The notes under the pieces are model-generated. The model was not told where the DNA came from. It worked only from the letters and a program-made list of their open reading frames with translations, and did not search any database. Shown here piece after piece: positions 11,764-24,713 of a stretch of 64,000 bases of DNA. The stretch is from Pyrrhoderma lamaoense (lineage: Eukaryota; Basidiomycota; Agaricomycetes; Hymenochaetales; Hymenochaetaceae): the NCBI GenBank assembly GCA_002794735.1, contig NBAZ01000005.1, positions 1,488,001 to 1,552,000 of the forward strand. Reading direction: 5' to 3'. Made by a program: the position numbers and the translations under genes. Every line of letters starts with the position of its first letter. Within the stretch, counting starts at the first letter, position 1.

Positions 11764-14106
11764 TGTTTCCACTCTTTTCCCCTTCTTGATAGTATTAGAT
11801 TATCACCATTTACCGCCTCGCTTGCGATGATGTCCTATCTCGCACCTTCCTATATTCTCCTTCTCTTGTAGAACCTCATTCGCCTTCATCCAACTCACTG
11901 GACATCTTTCGCGCACATTACCTACTCCTTCTCTATCTATCACGGCTTTCCCATAAACCTCTTTATTTGGTCCTTTATAATAGTATCTCTTATTTCGTAG
12001 ACACACGCACGCGACGTATATTACATTCTGCATGAACGAAGCCTCACAACTCTCCACTCTTGCTTTGGAACACACGTCAGAATTGAGTCTTTTTGCCCCT
12101 CGGAAATGAGGGCTTGTCTTCTGGTAAGGAAGTGAAAAAGTTCGCTATGACGCAATAGCGGAGATAAAGCTATACGTAATATTTTTTTGTGAATTCCCGT
12201 GACACGCGTGTAAGTCACCTGAACGGTAAATGACCGTGCAAGACTTTGTATTGTAAGTTGTACAAGTTAACAAATGTGAAAAGTTGAGTGCATATGACGA
12301 TGAGATAAATGTGGACATCCTAGCTTTTCTCAACTTTTGTTCGAGAAGGCTTACATGTAAGTGCAGATTTTGAGGCTATTTCCCCAAAGAACAAGTGCTC
12401 CTACTCGTGAGCTGTACCTGATTATTATTTCAGCTGCTGAATACTTACCTAGATCTTGAGATAAATTGGGATAGGTACGAGTCCTTTGCATGTAAATTAG
12501 ATTGAATCGTGTGCATAACGATTTAATAACTCAACGTATTCGAACTAAATAGTATTGGTACTATATACTTTAATCATGAAGATTCATCTTTACGGTTACA
12601 GTTATAAGCGCAGCAGATCATTAACACCCATAAGAGAGAGGAAGGGCGGGGGGGGGGGTAAAAAGTAAATGATGGTAACGTTAATCACAGATCAAGAGAA
12701 ATAAAAGTAAGTTCCGATCAACAAAAGCGGGTATTAGTGTCTACAATTGAAGTTGACCTTATAACCGTCAAGTAAAGATAGCAGTAATCAATTACTTATG
12801 AGGACTGGTCCTGCTGTGGTCCGTAGTTTCCTGTCACCTTCCTAAGCTTATACATGTGTATATGGTCCGATTACAGCTGCTTATAGTGATCTATTAGTGT
12901 ACACTTTTTTATTACTTCACATGACTGCTAGTTCTCATAAAATACTTGGTTTTAGTAGAGAACACGATCATTACTGATCTTTAGGACTCAATGACTCGTA
13001 CATATGGGAGTACAGAGATATAGAACATAGTAATCCCATGAAGGTTTATATTGTAATAATCATAGGAACATGAAGCTTTCATCCATACAAAGAAAGCACT
13101 CTAGAAATTTTAAAAGGTGCAGAAGATAACTCGACTTAACCCCGAGGAATTCGTCTCAATAATCCCTCCAATGACTAGACACCCAGGACAGAAATAACAG
13201 CATATTCAAACATACCTTCGTCTTCTTACCGACATTACCAACTGGAAAGCGATACGAAGCTCAAATAGCAACATTAGGATCCATGGATAGGGCCCTGATG
13301 GTCATCCGTTAACTCATGCTGGATCCACTCGATGGACGTCGAATCGGACACCTCTACGAGCTGTCGGAAGTCAAGAACTGCAAAGAACGAGAGACGCCAT
13401 ACCTGTTTCTTCCCCGAATGACCCAGACAATGTTGATAATAGAGATAGTGAGAAGCACGTTTCTCGAGGAGCTGATCAATCTGAGTTGTCAGTCAAGCGG
13501 ATATCAGCAGCTACAACTGGATCAGTGTATTTTCCTCCAGTAGCGTAGAGAGAGGGGGAAGTAAGATTATCACGGAGAGTGCAGTGTGAAGGGGAGTGAT
13601 CTCTAGAAGCAAAGTATGAGAGTTCAGTAAAGCAGGCGACCCGTCCAAAGGCAAACAATGTCTGGAGATAATCTTATTGTGTTCTTATTGTTGCAATAAA
13701 TCATATCTTCTCCTTTTTCCTTTTCTTCTTCTAACTGGTATCGTTTCGCGTCTTCCGTCCAATCATGTCTATATTTTTTCCTTTTTCCCTTTCCCCACCC
13801 TCTACCTCCTCGTTCCCTCTTATTATTAGCATTTTTCATGTCTGTCCAATTATCCGCTTCTTTCAATACCTCTCTGTCTTCCCTCTCAAGAGTAATTTTC
13901 CTTCTATCTCTCTCTCATGTATAGCAGTCTTCAAACATCCGATCGTCTCTTGTATTCTCCGTTTTCTCTCGCTTCTTTTTTCCTGCCCTCCGGTATCCGT
14001 CATTACAAACCACTCATCTATACTCATGTCGTCCAAATCTAGTTTTATGTCAATGCAATATTCTTACATGTCCCGTGTCAGAAATAAGTTAGTATATATT
14101 CATCTC
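11764..14106. other. Intergenic region, no gene seen
   Basis: This holds the presumed 3' UTR of cytochrome c and then spacer of ordinary composition. An 11-G tract lies at 12648-12658. A CT-rich stretch at about 13.7-14.1 kb is downstream of the TFIIF gene, which ends here on the - strand. No exon could be supported. Confidence 0.5.
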
Positions 14107-15225
14107 TTACGAAACCTCCTCCATATCCGAGTCGTCTGTGTCTTCATCTGAGTCCTCATCATCATCATTGTCATCCACATCATCATTTCCCTCTCCATCC
14201 CCTTCCTCTTTCTTCACAAGCCCCGTACCAGAGTATTCCACATCCCCACTCGTCTTTACACAATCAGCACTCATAAGCGGCAACTCAAAATCCACAATAT
14301 GAATACATACCATATCCTTGAAATTCGCTTTCAGTTCATACGTTCCATTGAATTCTCCAGAACGATGCAGATCCGCAATTTCATTCAGTACTTCTTTCAG
14401 ATAAGCTTCAGGCTGTTCAGTACGTGCACGAAGATCTCGAGCCGACCATCGTGGCCGTTCCCGATACAGTCCAAATAACATATCCAGTAGCTGGTTTCGT
14501 GGTATACGAGCATACCGTTCGAATGTCCCTTTTGGTATTTTGCTTTTTCCTTTCTGTCCATCCCTTCAGAGCACCGAATGCAAATCGAAACTAAGTACAC
14601 TCACAACCAGATTTTGGAATCCGCCATACGGTGTTCCCACTCCTCCATTCAGCATATTCATTCGTCCAATTCCACCCGCCTCTTCTTCATCGAGTATCTT
14701 GATACTTCGCTTCGGTTTATTTGCTGCCACCGATCGCTCCTTTATCCGCCTTCTATACGAGTCTGTCAACACTGGACGCAGATTGCAGTCGTGCTTCACC
14801 CGCCCCGTCAGTATCGTCGTCCGAGCTCGTGATCCAGGTGTCTTCTCTCTCTCAGCAACCACTACCTGATTCTCAACACTGTCATTCACCATATCTAGCT
14901 CATACTCATCGTATGTTCCTGGAGCATATGACGGCTTCTCACTCGCTTCAGGATCATCGGGTGACAGTGGCATAGACGGCACCAGCAGAACAATTCTCTG
15001 CTTCCCTGTTTTTGGGTCTCTGTCGTATATCCTGACACTTCCCAGATGAATATTGTCCTTTGATATTGACGACCACCGTTCCATGAGATGCTTTGGCACC
15101 TTTACTGACCAGACACGACCACAGCCACTGTCGAGCATGAGGCTCTCGTCAGGCTCAGGCTGGGTGTCCTCTTCTTCTTTGATGTTAATATCTACATCTG
15201 GCTTTGTGTCCTCGACCTCCTCCAT
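14107..15225 (-). CDS. TFG2: Transcription initiation factor IIF, beta subunit
   Basis: There are two exons, 15225-14605 and 14553-14107, with a 51-nt intron; the protein is 355 residues, within the fungal Tfg2 range. The N-terminal half carries the TFIIF beta dimerisation fold, with a segment near SGCGRVWSVKVPKHLMERW and a region around the conserved GRVKHDCNLRP. The C-terminal winged helix contains IPKGTFERYARIPRNQLLD. The tail after the winged helix is highly acidic (Asp/Glu/Ser). In yeast and animals TFIIF accompanies RNA polymerase II into the preinitiation complex. The start is the first ATG of an acidic N-terminus. Confidence 0.93.
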
Positions 15226-15433
15226 GATTATTTATTTTGAGGAGGATGTTGTATTATCAGTTATTGTTACAATTGTAGTTGTTGAGAAGAAGAGAAATGT
15301 GGGAAAGTCACGATGATCGGCGTTATACATAAGCGAGATAATACCAAATAAGTAATTATGGAAGTATATTTATTAACATTCGACTTCGTCATAACCACGA
15401 GTACTGGACCACACTGAACCGGTGTCGGGAGTG

Positions 15434-16410
15434 ATGAATTTGGTAGATATTCTGATTCTAGGTGCAGGATGGACATCAGACTTCCTCATCCCATTCTTGA
15501 AGAGAGTAACATTGCGTTTGCATCAACTACTAGAGACGGCCGGACTCGCTCTGGACGTGAAACGATAAAGTTTGAGTTTGACGCAGACTCGCCAGACCGT
15601 ACACAATTCGAGCAGCTTCCATATGCACAGACGGTGCTCATTACATTTCCAATTTACAAGAGCGAGGGATCTGAGATATTAGTTAGATCATGGAAAGAAA
15701 CACATTCAGATTCCAGGCTGCATTCATCCAACTTGGCTCGACAGGGATATGGACAGTGAGTGCATTCACTCAAGATCTTACACAAACTGTCACACTAATA
15801 ATATAATAGGGCGATCCAACTCTTGGAACTGGAACAGTACCAGTCTGGTGTGACCGACACACACCATTTAACGGTCGAACGTACGAGCGCAAGCAGAAGC
15901 AGAATTGCTTAAATTGTCCCTCAAACAAAAACAACAGTTCTAAATCTCAGTGGGCTATGGGGTGGACATCGGCATCCACGAGACTGGGTCACCCGAGTTG
16001 CACCAAATAAGGAAGCACTTGCTCGTAAAGTCGGTCTTGTCAAGTATTAGTTTAATGAAAGTTGATTTGTCTTAGGGTGGCATACATCTCATTCACGGAT
16101 TTGATCTTGCTCGAGCTATTGTTGCAGTGCACCTCAATTTTCATTGGCATCTGGCCAGCGCTGGCTACTGACAGATGAACGAATTTACGACTGGTGGGAT
16201 CTTGCTTCTTCCTGGGGAGAAGGCTCATCAGGAGAAAGAGGGTCATTCTCTGTGATAGGTCAGCAACCAAGATGGGTTCGAGAGTTGATGAGAGAGAAGG
16301 GAGTACGCTCGCTCCCTCGTCCTGTGAGCTCGTTTGAGAGAGTCCTTGATAGTCGAGACTTCTGGGAAACGTTCAATATAAGTCCCATGAAAACGCTGAT
16401 ATCAGAGTAG
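15434..16410 (+). pseudogene. Decayed Rossmann-fold (SDR/YeeZ-like) protein
   Basis: Recognisable pieces of one NAD(P)-binding protein appear in order but in different frames. They are a start with the nucleotide-binding motif ILGAGWTSDFLIP, then ESNIAFASTTRDGR, then AAFIQLGSTGIWT, a segment LNLSGLWGGHRHPRDWV, and finally GQRWLLTDERIYDWWDLAS. Frame changes are needed near 15491, 15715, 15890 and 16145, and introns with good splice sites do not account for them. At least one change looks like a single-base deletion. The gene is probably dead; an assembly error is less likely because neighbouring genes read cleanly. It is divergent from the TFIIF gene, about 210 bases away. Confidence 0.7.
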
Positions 16411-18047
16411 AAATCCGTTCTTGCCTAACTCATCGATCTTCCCAAGGTTTATTGCAGTATAAGCTTCAATAACACATATGCAAATATAGTATCCTATCTT
16501 CACGCTGTCATATATACATGTAGAGGTGATTAATTGAACAAATAATGCCGGTAGTTTTCGAGTGTTTTCGAAAAGTATATCCCGCAGTGTCAAGGGTATT
16601 CTGCAAGGCTTTCAAAGTCTAGTTCGCCCGTAGCAACCTGCACTAATACTTGTCAGTAGCTTATATGCATGCATCTACACCGTCCTGGTATGTAGTGGGA
16701 AGGGTATGGAATGTGTCGAGATGATCTGGAATGAATGGATGGTGCCGGTCTGAATCAGTGAATGTCTACTTTTTCAAAATTACCAATGAACTCGCGGTAA
16801 CAACTTGATTAATACTAATGAAGTATGAGGTCCACGCCAAGTGAAGCAAGGACTCCTGATAGGCACATAACAAGGGTTTACACTCATACGTCTATCCTAG
16901 CCAGGAGAACCTGGATAATGTAGGGCGCACAATGCATTTTGTTTTACAGCATTCTAAGTGGTGATCGTTGCAATAACCAACTCAAAGGAGTTTTCCATAC
17001 ATAAGCTATTTCGTCTTCTTTCACTGCTGTCTAAAAATTAAGGTACGCTAGGTTTGGGCAAGGATCCAAAATGTTTATCAAACTTACGAGAGCTTTGAGA
17101 TATGAGTTGAAGGTACATGAAACTGACTGAAGATCAGTATTATCAAACAAAACACTGTTTAAATGCGTGGTAATAGAGCTTCCCGTTGGACTTAGCTTTA
17201 CTTCATCTATAGCCACTATAGCTCAGTTTAGGTTTCGAGTTACACCTAGTATATAAAACGTAATCAACGGAGATAGAGGAAGGAGGTGACACTGACTAAT
17301 GACTCTAGGTGTGATACATGAATTCTAAGCTTGTCAGAAATCTGTATGGGTTTGTTATACGCTCATGTTTAGTGGACATCGCAAGTGTATGAGTGTATAA
17401 GGAAAACTCGTGTACAAAATAATATCATCCGTAGCCGTATATGCACATTACGCGTGACACTAGTATATATGAAATTTCTCTGCTGGATACGTAGTGCTGT
17501 ATTATGCAATCTTGAGAGGGCATTCAGTACTCTGCTGTGGATACCTCGCATTTGTCGACGATTTCCCCCTAAGGTATGTGATAGATAAACATGACATTAT
17601 AGATCAATGGCAGTTAGGCAATTGCTATAATTTGAAAGTATCAACACCGTGGTGCTAATTTGTCAACTGCTAAGATGAGATTACTCCCGTATAAAAATCG
17701 GATCAACTTTATGCTATGATTGCGTCCACATCTCATATATTCCGGGCAGTACATACTCATGGTTTGGACGTACTGCCTCTGAGCATCTCTCGGCGCATTT
17801 GTTGCTCTGCATACAATACTGAAACGCTCAGTTGAGTAAAGTCTGCCCATAAGTAAGTGGAGTAAGCGGATCTGACATAAGCCCGAGTTGTATGTGTATG
17901 TCATTGTGTGCTTATAAGTCAAACACCTTTCTGGTTGTATTGCTTGCCCCTGCTACCCAGGCTAGTCTAGTGATGTGCATCCAACTTCTTGTCTTATAAT
18001 CTACCTTAATACCTCATAACTTCATACTACATTGTTTATTGTTTACT
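16411..18047. other. Intergenic region, no gene seen
   Basis: Short ORFs occur on both strands but none has splice continuity or recognisable protein character. The next gene starts at 18048. Confidence 0.5.
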
Positions 18048-19438
18048 ATGCGACTAGACGAGTTACAGGTTTCAAATGCATTCCATAACTATCTGCAGTC
18101 TTCGTTAGCCCAGGCTCGTTCTGAAAATCTTCTCGATGCTGATTTGCTGAGTAGTGCTGAGGCAGACCTGATGATCACAGGTGTGTAGTATTCTGTTGCA
18201 CTATACTGAAGTATATATGTAGAAGGCTGAATGAAACACCAGGTCCAGCGTTATGCATGTACTTTGCTGCACTGAGATGTACGACACATCCTCCATCTAT
18301 ACCCTTACCACGATTGAGTGACACAGGCGAAACCATCGACCTTACTATTGAAAACTGCCCTCGCCCTTTCATATCGTTCCTAAACGTTTGGGCGCATGCT
18401 GTCCCATCTATACAGCAACTTACACCAGAATATCAGCACGATCTTGGACGACTCATCTGCGGCCTTGAACCCCTTTCCTCTCCGCTTCATCCGGAAATAA
18501 CGCGCATCGCCGCGGAACTTCGCGCAGTAGCTATTGAAATTAGCCAGCGACGCTCATTTCAAGATCGTTATGCAGGAGACCTGCAAAATGCACTTGATCG
18601 GGACGCAAGAGAAAGAGGGAAACGAGTCGCAAGCTTTGTTCCCCCTCCGATGTATGAGCCTTCACCAACATCATCACCTAGTAGATCTCCCAAGATGTCC
18701 TCGCCTTCACTCTCAGCACATTCTCCTTCGCATTCTCAGTCTTCTTTTCTACAGCCGCAACCTTTGATGTCCCCGACGACCGTATCTATGCATACATCTG
18801 CCAGTAGTTCCCGTTCACGTACTCCATCCCCCTTTCCACATTCTCCGCCCCCATCACCATCTTATGTTGTCGACGCACCTGCTATTCAGCTAATTAGGGA
18901 AACACTTTATGCTTCTTTGGGAGATGTGCTTGCCAAACACCGTTATATCCGACGTCTTCTCATGAAAGACCCACCTAAGGCTTACTTTGCTTCGGTTGCC
19001 CTCGCTATTCTCGACGTATCTCTAACCCGCACCTCCATTCACCCAGACTTGGGAGGCGTTGTCGTGGAAGGGGTCCTAGGCACTCAACTAACCCTTTCTC
19101 AATGCCCTCGTCCTTTGCAGCCTTTTATGATAGAAATTGGAGCGATCGGTGTGGCTGCTCGCGAAGCCGAAGAGGAGGATACGCAATATGCATTACAAGT
19201 ACTTACAGAGGATGCTAATGCAGAACTTCCTGCACCGAGGATGGAGCGTGTAAGACGCATCTTGGAGCGTGGTGTTGGGGCCGAAGGACATGCGAGACGT
19301 AGGGATGGGGAAGAGGAGACTTCATCCGATGACGAAGATAAAGGAGGAGGAGGAGGAGGAGGAGGAGGAAGGAGACAGAGCATTGAAGGTAGGGCTATCT
19401 ATCTGGCAAATAGAATTAATGCCCTAGCTTTGGAATGA
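18048..19438 (+). CDS. Uncharacterised protein, 442 aa
   Basis: There are two exons, 18048-18180 and 18243-19438, joined by a 62-nt intron with GTGTGT donor and CCAG acceptor; the coding length is divisible by three. I do not recognise the family. Helical segments occur at about 1-180. A Ser/Pro-rich linker covers about 190-255 and includes PHSPPPSPS. A second helical block follows at about 260-380 and contains ETLYASLGDVLAKHRYIRRL. The acidic C-terminus carries a glycine run encoded by GGA repeats (19343-19369), then RRQSIEGRAIYLANRI. No signal peptide or membrane segment is seen. The linker composition suggests phosphorylation. Confidence 0.8.
19343..19369. repeat. (GGA)n trinucleotide repeat inside a CDS
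   Basis: About nine GGA units encode a polyglycine run near the C-terminus of the 442-residue protein. Such repeats change length readily while keeping frame. Confidence 0.9.
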
Positions 19439-19796
19439 CGAAGCTACGTGCCTTCCACGACAGGCAACATGAAATTTTCAAGATCCTAGCAAGCGTTAGA
19501 ACATAATATACCTTGATTTTTTGAAATTTTCTGTTTCCGTGAAGATTGATCTTTGTATATTCAATCTTGCGCATCATGATGTCCACCATCATTTTTTTGG
19601 CCATTCATATCTATGACCTTGTGCAATTATTCCTTAATTTATACCATAGCGCACTATGCTGTCGTCATTTCCGCCCATCTATATTTCGGAAAATATGACT
19701 ATGCAACAAAGAAGGCTGATGAACAAGGAGAAAGGGATGATTAAAAAGGAGTGTATAGTTATAAGGAATGTATCATATCCGTAATTTGTTAGACTG

Positions 19797-21730
19797 TTAA
19801 CAATTGTAATTTTCTATCCTAATCCAAGCTCTCCGATGAAGTGGCAACATTCCACCATACTGTACAATACAGACGAACAAACGGGGCCTATTGTCCATCC
19901 TACGGCATCGGAAAGAGGTTCCCATGTAGGTAAATTCGTAATAGTCCATCGTTATTATAGAACAGAACTCACAAGAAATCTCAGTCGTTAAAAGAATATC
20001 ATTGGTAATTATCAAAGTTGAAAGAAGTACAAGAAAAGCAAGTAGCTTTTTGCCTCCGGAGTACAATGCATATACACGCAGCCGTAATATACCTCAAGGA
20101 AGTAGTAAGATATTGGGTAAAAAATTGTATTATGGCCTGGATCCACACCTTCCGACAGTAACACCACTACAGTCCCAGGACCAATGTAAATCCAGCCACG
20201 AAGACCTGTAATCCAGTTGGAAAGAATTTTCAATTGATTAAAACCATGTTTTGAAATATATAACTGGCATCTCCACCAAAATGACTTTGTTGTCTCCGGA
20301 CCAGTGGGGAGCTAGGATTTAGGGCTATAAGCTCCCGAATTGTCATTCAAAACGTTTCTTTACATCAAATGTACTATTCCAGATATATGGAATAATAGAT
20401 AACAAGATAAATCTGAGAATTATAAGTAACTTGACATGTTCATGAATTATTGCCCCGGATCATACATGCACCAGGGAAAATGTAGCAGATAGCCTGGTCT
20501 GAAAATGAGGGCCCTTAGAGATATCGAGTCATTCCAACTGAGGTTTTTCTTACGACTAGATACACAACCTTTCCAAATGACCATTTCTTTACCTAGTACT
20601 CTTTGTTTTGTTCCGAGATTCATGACTCCTAGACAAGAGTGCTTACCCATATGTATTCGACCTTCACTGAGACATTTAAGACCGGCTCAAGTAATCAAAG
20701 AATCATGAGGAACTAACCTCCTCGTCAAAATGTGTTACTTTAAGTAGGACCTGTCAGATTGAAGACATAATATGAAAATATAAAATACACCAAAGTAATA
20801 AAAAAAGTGTTGTACAAGACACTAAGAAAGTTAAGTAAAGATAAATTTAATTATAAAACGAGTAGTAAGAGTATTACATACATTGAATAGACACATAACA
20901 GGTTTCAGAATATGCATGTTGCTTCAAATCACTGTAAACCACCTCTGACATTGTGGTAGTGTCAAGAAGGGACTTCTCTACGCATTGGCGGTTATATGTA
21001 TCCTCTGAGTATACTATTATTACATGCTCCGAAACTGGGCGGTCTGAAAATATATGAAAAACCTATCGACAGGAATAGGTATCTATGATTGCAGTATGCG
21101 GACGCCATGAAGAATATGAGGAGGGTATAATCCTGATTAAAGTCACCCAACCGAGAATGCTATATTAGTGGGAGCTTAAAGTTGTCTGTACTCGTGCCTT
21201 TGATATCATAAACATCATATTTCATCCAGGAATAGTGAGAGATAAAATCAGATTTGAACTCCACCTCATATGCTAAAATTAATGCATAGAACTGTGCCCG
21301 CAGCTGTATATAAAAAGGCATATTTAGTGATGTCCTGACGGATAAGCATCAGAGTTCATGCCGATAAAGTTGCGCTCAAACGTCCCAAGCAACGGCCCAA
21401 CCGAAAGGAGCGATCTGATATACAAAGAATCCAAAATCGAGGTGTGTATTGACCGATCGGGTGTTGCATGTACTGATATCACAAAGTTGCAGATACATGT
21501 ATCTGGCAGATAATAATGACACACCTTGAGAAGCTCAGGAGAATACTAGCCATGAACAAACCTCATAAGCCTCATAGAACAGCTAGAAAGAAGTATAAAC
21601 TCATACTTTGTATACACCATTACCAAATCGAAAGCACATTACCTAGTGCGAAAGCTGGCTGTCCCGCTTTAGACCAAATTAACCAGATACAGATTAATAC
21701 GTTCACAATAATCAGAGCGAAGCCATTCAT
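19797..21730 (-). CDS. Possible multi-exon membrane protein (fragmentary)
   Basis: Several - strand stretches look coding but I could not join them. A likely start at 21730 opens a hydrophobic segment, GFALIIVNVLICIWLIW. Further pieces include FYALILAYEVEFKSDFISHY (about 21.2-21.3 kb), HVIIVYSEDTYNRQCVEKS (about 20.9-21.0 kb) and ITGLRGWIYIGPGTVVVLL (about 20.2 kb). The repeated hydrophobic segments suggest an integral membrane protein, intact or decaying. The boundaries are approximate and the family was not recognised. Confidence 0.3.
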
Positions 21731-22037
21731 ATAATGACTCACACTATTATGAATTAATCAACATTGGTTATTAAATGCGAAAGATCTATCTTAATTGAGA
21801 TAAGGCGTAATTGTAACGTCAAAGCTGTCTGATTTGAAAGCTTCTACACATATAATTCTGGAGTCACGGTGACATAAGCAATCTAAAAGGAAATATAACT
21901 TAGAGTGTAAGGACCGTCTAACAGTTCATCCACTGATCGTATACTCATAAGTTGCACGTGTGGAGAGTAGCTTGCTACAGGAAATACTGGTTAGTAGAGT
22001 GAAGCTGTGATAGATCTTTTCTCTCATATTTGTCACA

Positions 22038-22108
22038 TCGGATATGGTGTAACGGCTAACATTGCCGCCTTTCACGCGGCAGCTCGGGGTTCGATTCCCC
22101 GTATCCGA
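22038..22108 (+). tRNA. tRNA-Glu (anticodon UUC)
   Basis: The 71-base cloverleaf has a 7-bp acceptor stem (TCGGATA pairing with TATCCGA), an anticodon stem GCCGC/GCGGC around loop CTTTCAC with anticodon TTC, and a T arm with GGTTCGATTCC. There is no intron. A short T run follows about ten bases downstream, as for RNA polymerase III termination. Confidence 0.95.
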
Positions 22109-22449
22109 AGGATTGAGTTTTTTTAAAGAAATAACTATTGTACCACTAATCAGATCCATACAGATAGAATATCGAGAAGAAAAGTGAGCTGTTTTGCATT
22201 AATTAGATAGTAAAACTTTATCAAGAAAAAAGAAAGCACTATATGCAATTTGTATAGAGTCATCCAATTTTTCCCTTAGGAAACAAATTTTCGAATGTCC
22301 GTAGGCATGAATCCCTTTAAACACACTCAGTATACTTGAATTTTATACGGCATCTAAGTACCGGACTCACTTCTGATAGTCTTTTGTGAAAAAAAGATTC
22401 GAAGATTCGACGAGATTGATCAGAACTTATCTTCAATAATATGTATTTT

Positions 22450-23817
22450 TTACTCACCCATATTGTCTACAAAATCGCATTTACATGCACCAAGCCGGTG
22501 CGACTTTCCTTTCGGGCAATGATAGAAAGGTTCATGACGGTATCCGATTTCCTCAAAGAAGTGTACTTGAGACCGAGGTAAGAAGAGAGACGCTGCTATT
22601 GAGTGAATAGGAGCATCTCCCCAACGCTCGTAGTAGAATCCACCAATCTGATCAAGAAAGGAGAAAAACGTGGTATATGGTGAGGAGCGGTAGAAATCTA
22701 AGTCTGCAATTTCAAAATTTGACCAGACTTGATGGATAGCAATAAGGATATAGCCTAAGAAGCTGCTCTATTTGTACGACTCACAATGACATAAATTATA
22801 GGAATCTCCCTTGTCAGAAGAAACAAAAGAAATAGAATTGTCCCTGGATATAAGCCCAGGATTTTCTTTGAGGAATTCTAAAGAACAGTTAGCAATACCA
22901 GCTGTCTTGATTGACAATCACTCTTACTCTTCACCGAGTCCCAAAGAGAGGGGATAGTAGGTTGTAATTCTTTCAGAGAAATGGTGAACGAGTATCGCTT
23001 ATTATTTTCGATCATGTAAACGAAGGGATCGAAATATACGTCGCAAGAATAGCTGACATTAGGCTCTACTCTCCAGTACCATTTATAAGGTCTAAGAAGT
23101 TCGTGATTGAAGAAAAACTATTCAGATTCAACAAGAGTCACTTTGCATGGTCAGAAAAAGACTTACACCAGAGTTGAAGCGGCACATATTTCTATATGAA
23201 ACACTGTCAGCATAAGGTACTGGCATGGGGTCCGTCAGTTTCGCTAGCTCCTCTCTCCCCATTTGTGCAAGTGTCTCATTGATCCATCCGGGCTGATACC
23301 AGTCCTTAGGAGGGATAACTCCAAATTTGACTTCAGACTGTGTGATCGACTGTATTCGTAACTTAAAGTCGTCAGTGAACGGGACCTCATTCAGAAATAC
23401 CCATGGATATCCATGCTTCTTATTAAATTGGTTCTCAAGAGAAAGCACAGATGCTTCTGCACCGTCAATATCACTATTACGAGCAAGCATAAAAAGCGTT
23501 GCATTTGCACGGTGAGTGACGTTATCTATAGGCGGTATGATCCTCACATCCTCTGGAGGGATGAAACGGGTGTTCGGAGAGGTATTGGAAGATCTTCCCG
23601 AAGAGGTCCTCCATAAATTCGACCCCGTTTCCGAAGTTATTGGAAAAGAGGTAAAGTAAAGAAACAGCTTTTGAAATTTTAGTGAGACCATGTACAAGCT
23701 ACATAGTTACTATCTACTCACAATAATTGTTATGAGTAAAAGTACAGTGAGGTAGCGTCTCGGCCTTGGGATATTTCTCAGATTTACTCTATCCAATCTT
23801 GTTAACCATGATCGCAT
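22450..23817 (-). CDS. Alpha-1,2-mannosyltransferase, KRE2/KTR family (GT15)
   Basis: Five exons: 23817-23722, 23667-23167, 23117-22928, 22877-22785 and 22727-22450; 385 residues. It is a type II Golgi protein: a short basic tail, a membrane anchor at about 23-45 and a lumenal catalytic domain. Family marks are [19 protein letters not shown], and [20 protein letters not shown], whose glutamate (about Glu299) matches the catalytic nucleophile of yeast Kre2. [17 protein letters not shown] and a C-terminal Cys-containing segment follow. Such enzymes add mannose to O- and N-glycans of cell-wall proteins. The 3' end is uncertain: the stop at 22450 lies directly after a good donor (GGTGAGTAA), so a short last exon may be missing. 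It is divergent from the casein kinase gene. Confidence 0.9.
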
Positions 23818-24713
23818 CTTTGATCACCTAGTATTTGCTTTTTGCAACCCACGTCCAGCTCATATATGAGACGCCAGCGTGCCAATTTACGAAAACGGCT
23901 GTTACTGCGGAAGCAGTAAGTATGATGACGATGATGTTTCTCAATTTTATTCGGATCAAGTTTATCCTGTCGTGGGAAACTATGGACAACATGATGATAG
24001 TACAACGTATCGATAATTAGTTTTGATAATTTCGTCTTTCAAACGTCTTGTTTGTCTATCCCATAGGAGAGCCATGCGTTAACGAAAGAACAAGGTCTGA
24101 TGAAATACTATGTGTTTCCGTTTATAGTGATGAAATATAAAGGTGGAATGTCTTCTACCGTAAAAAGAAAGATCAAAGCTCAAAAGCAGGATAACAATTT
24201 ATTGCATATGATGTTTTCTGAAGGAGTATAAGCCTGAGTGAGGATAATTTCGCGAAAGAATGACTCTAAATGCAGTAAGCTTCCGAAATTCGGTAGCTTA
24301 AGCCTGTGAAGCGTCGGTTGGGCGAAAAATCACAAACAAACAAGAACACCCGGATCCCTGGACATAAACGAGTCTGTATACTTGTGTATTTGTGTCATTC
24401 AATGGTCTAGTTTTGATCTGGTTCCAGGCAAGACCTCTTATCTCATTTTTACCAATAATATAAATTACCTACGCATCTAATTCTCTAGAAAAGTGTCTAG
24501 ATCAGGGGGGTTCGGGACAAAAGGCATCGCTTGTGTGGCGATGATGGAGTGTGAGAAACGAATACCGAATGGGTATGGCTTGAGGGGCGCCCACCACATC
24601 GAGGTGCGCCTTCCCTTCTGCGTTCACTATCTCTTTCCCCTCCCTTTCTCCTCCCCGATCCCTACTTTCTCGCCTTTTCTAGGCGTAGCTCGCAAGGATT
24701 GCGACGTCCCACA

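Noticed and set aside
22038..22108. - strand ORF covering the tRNA
   Set aside because: The cloverleaf explains the sequence; the ORF (21926-22159) is a shadow.
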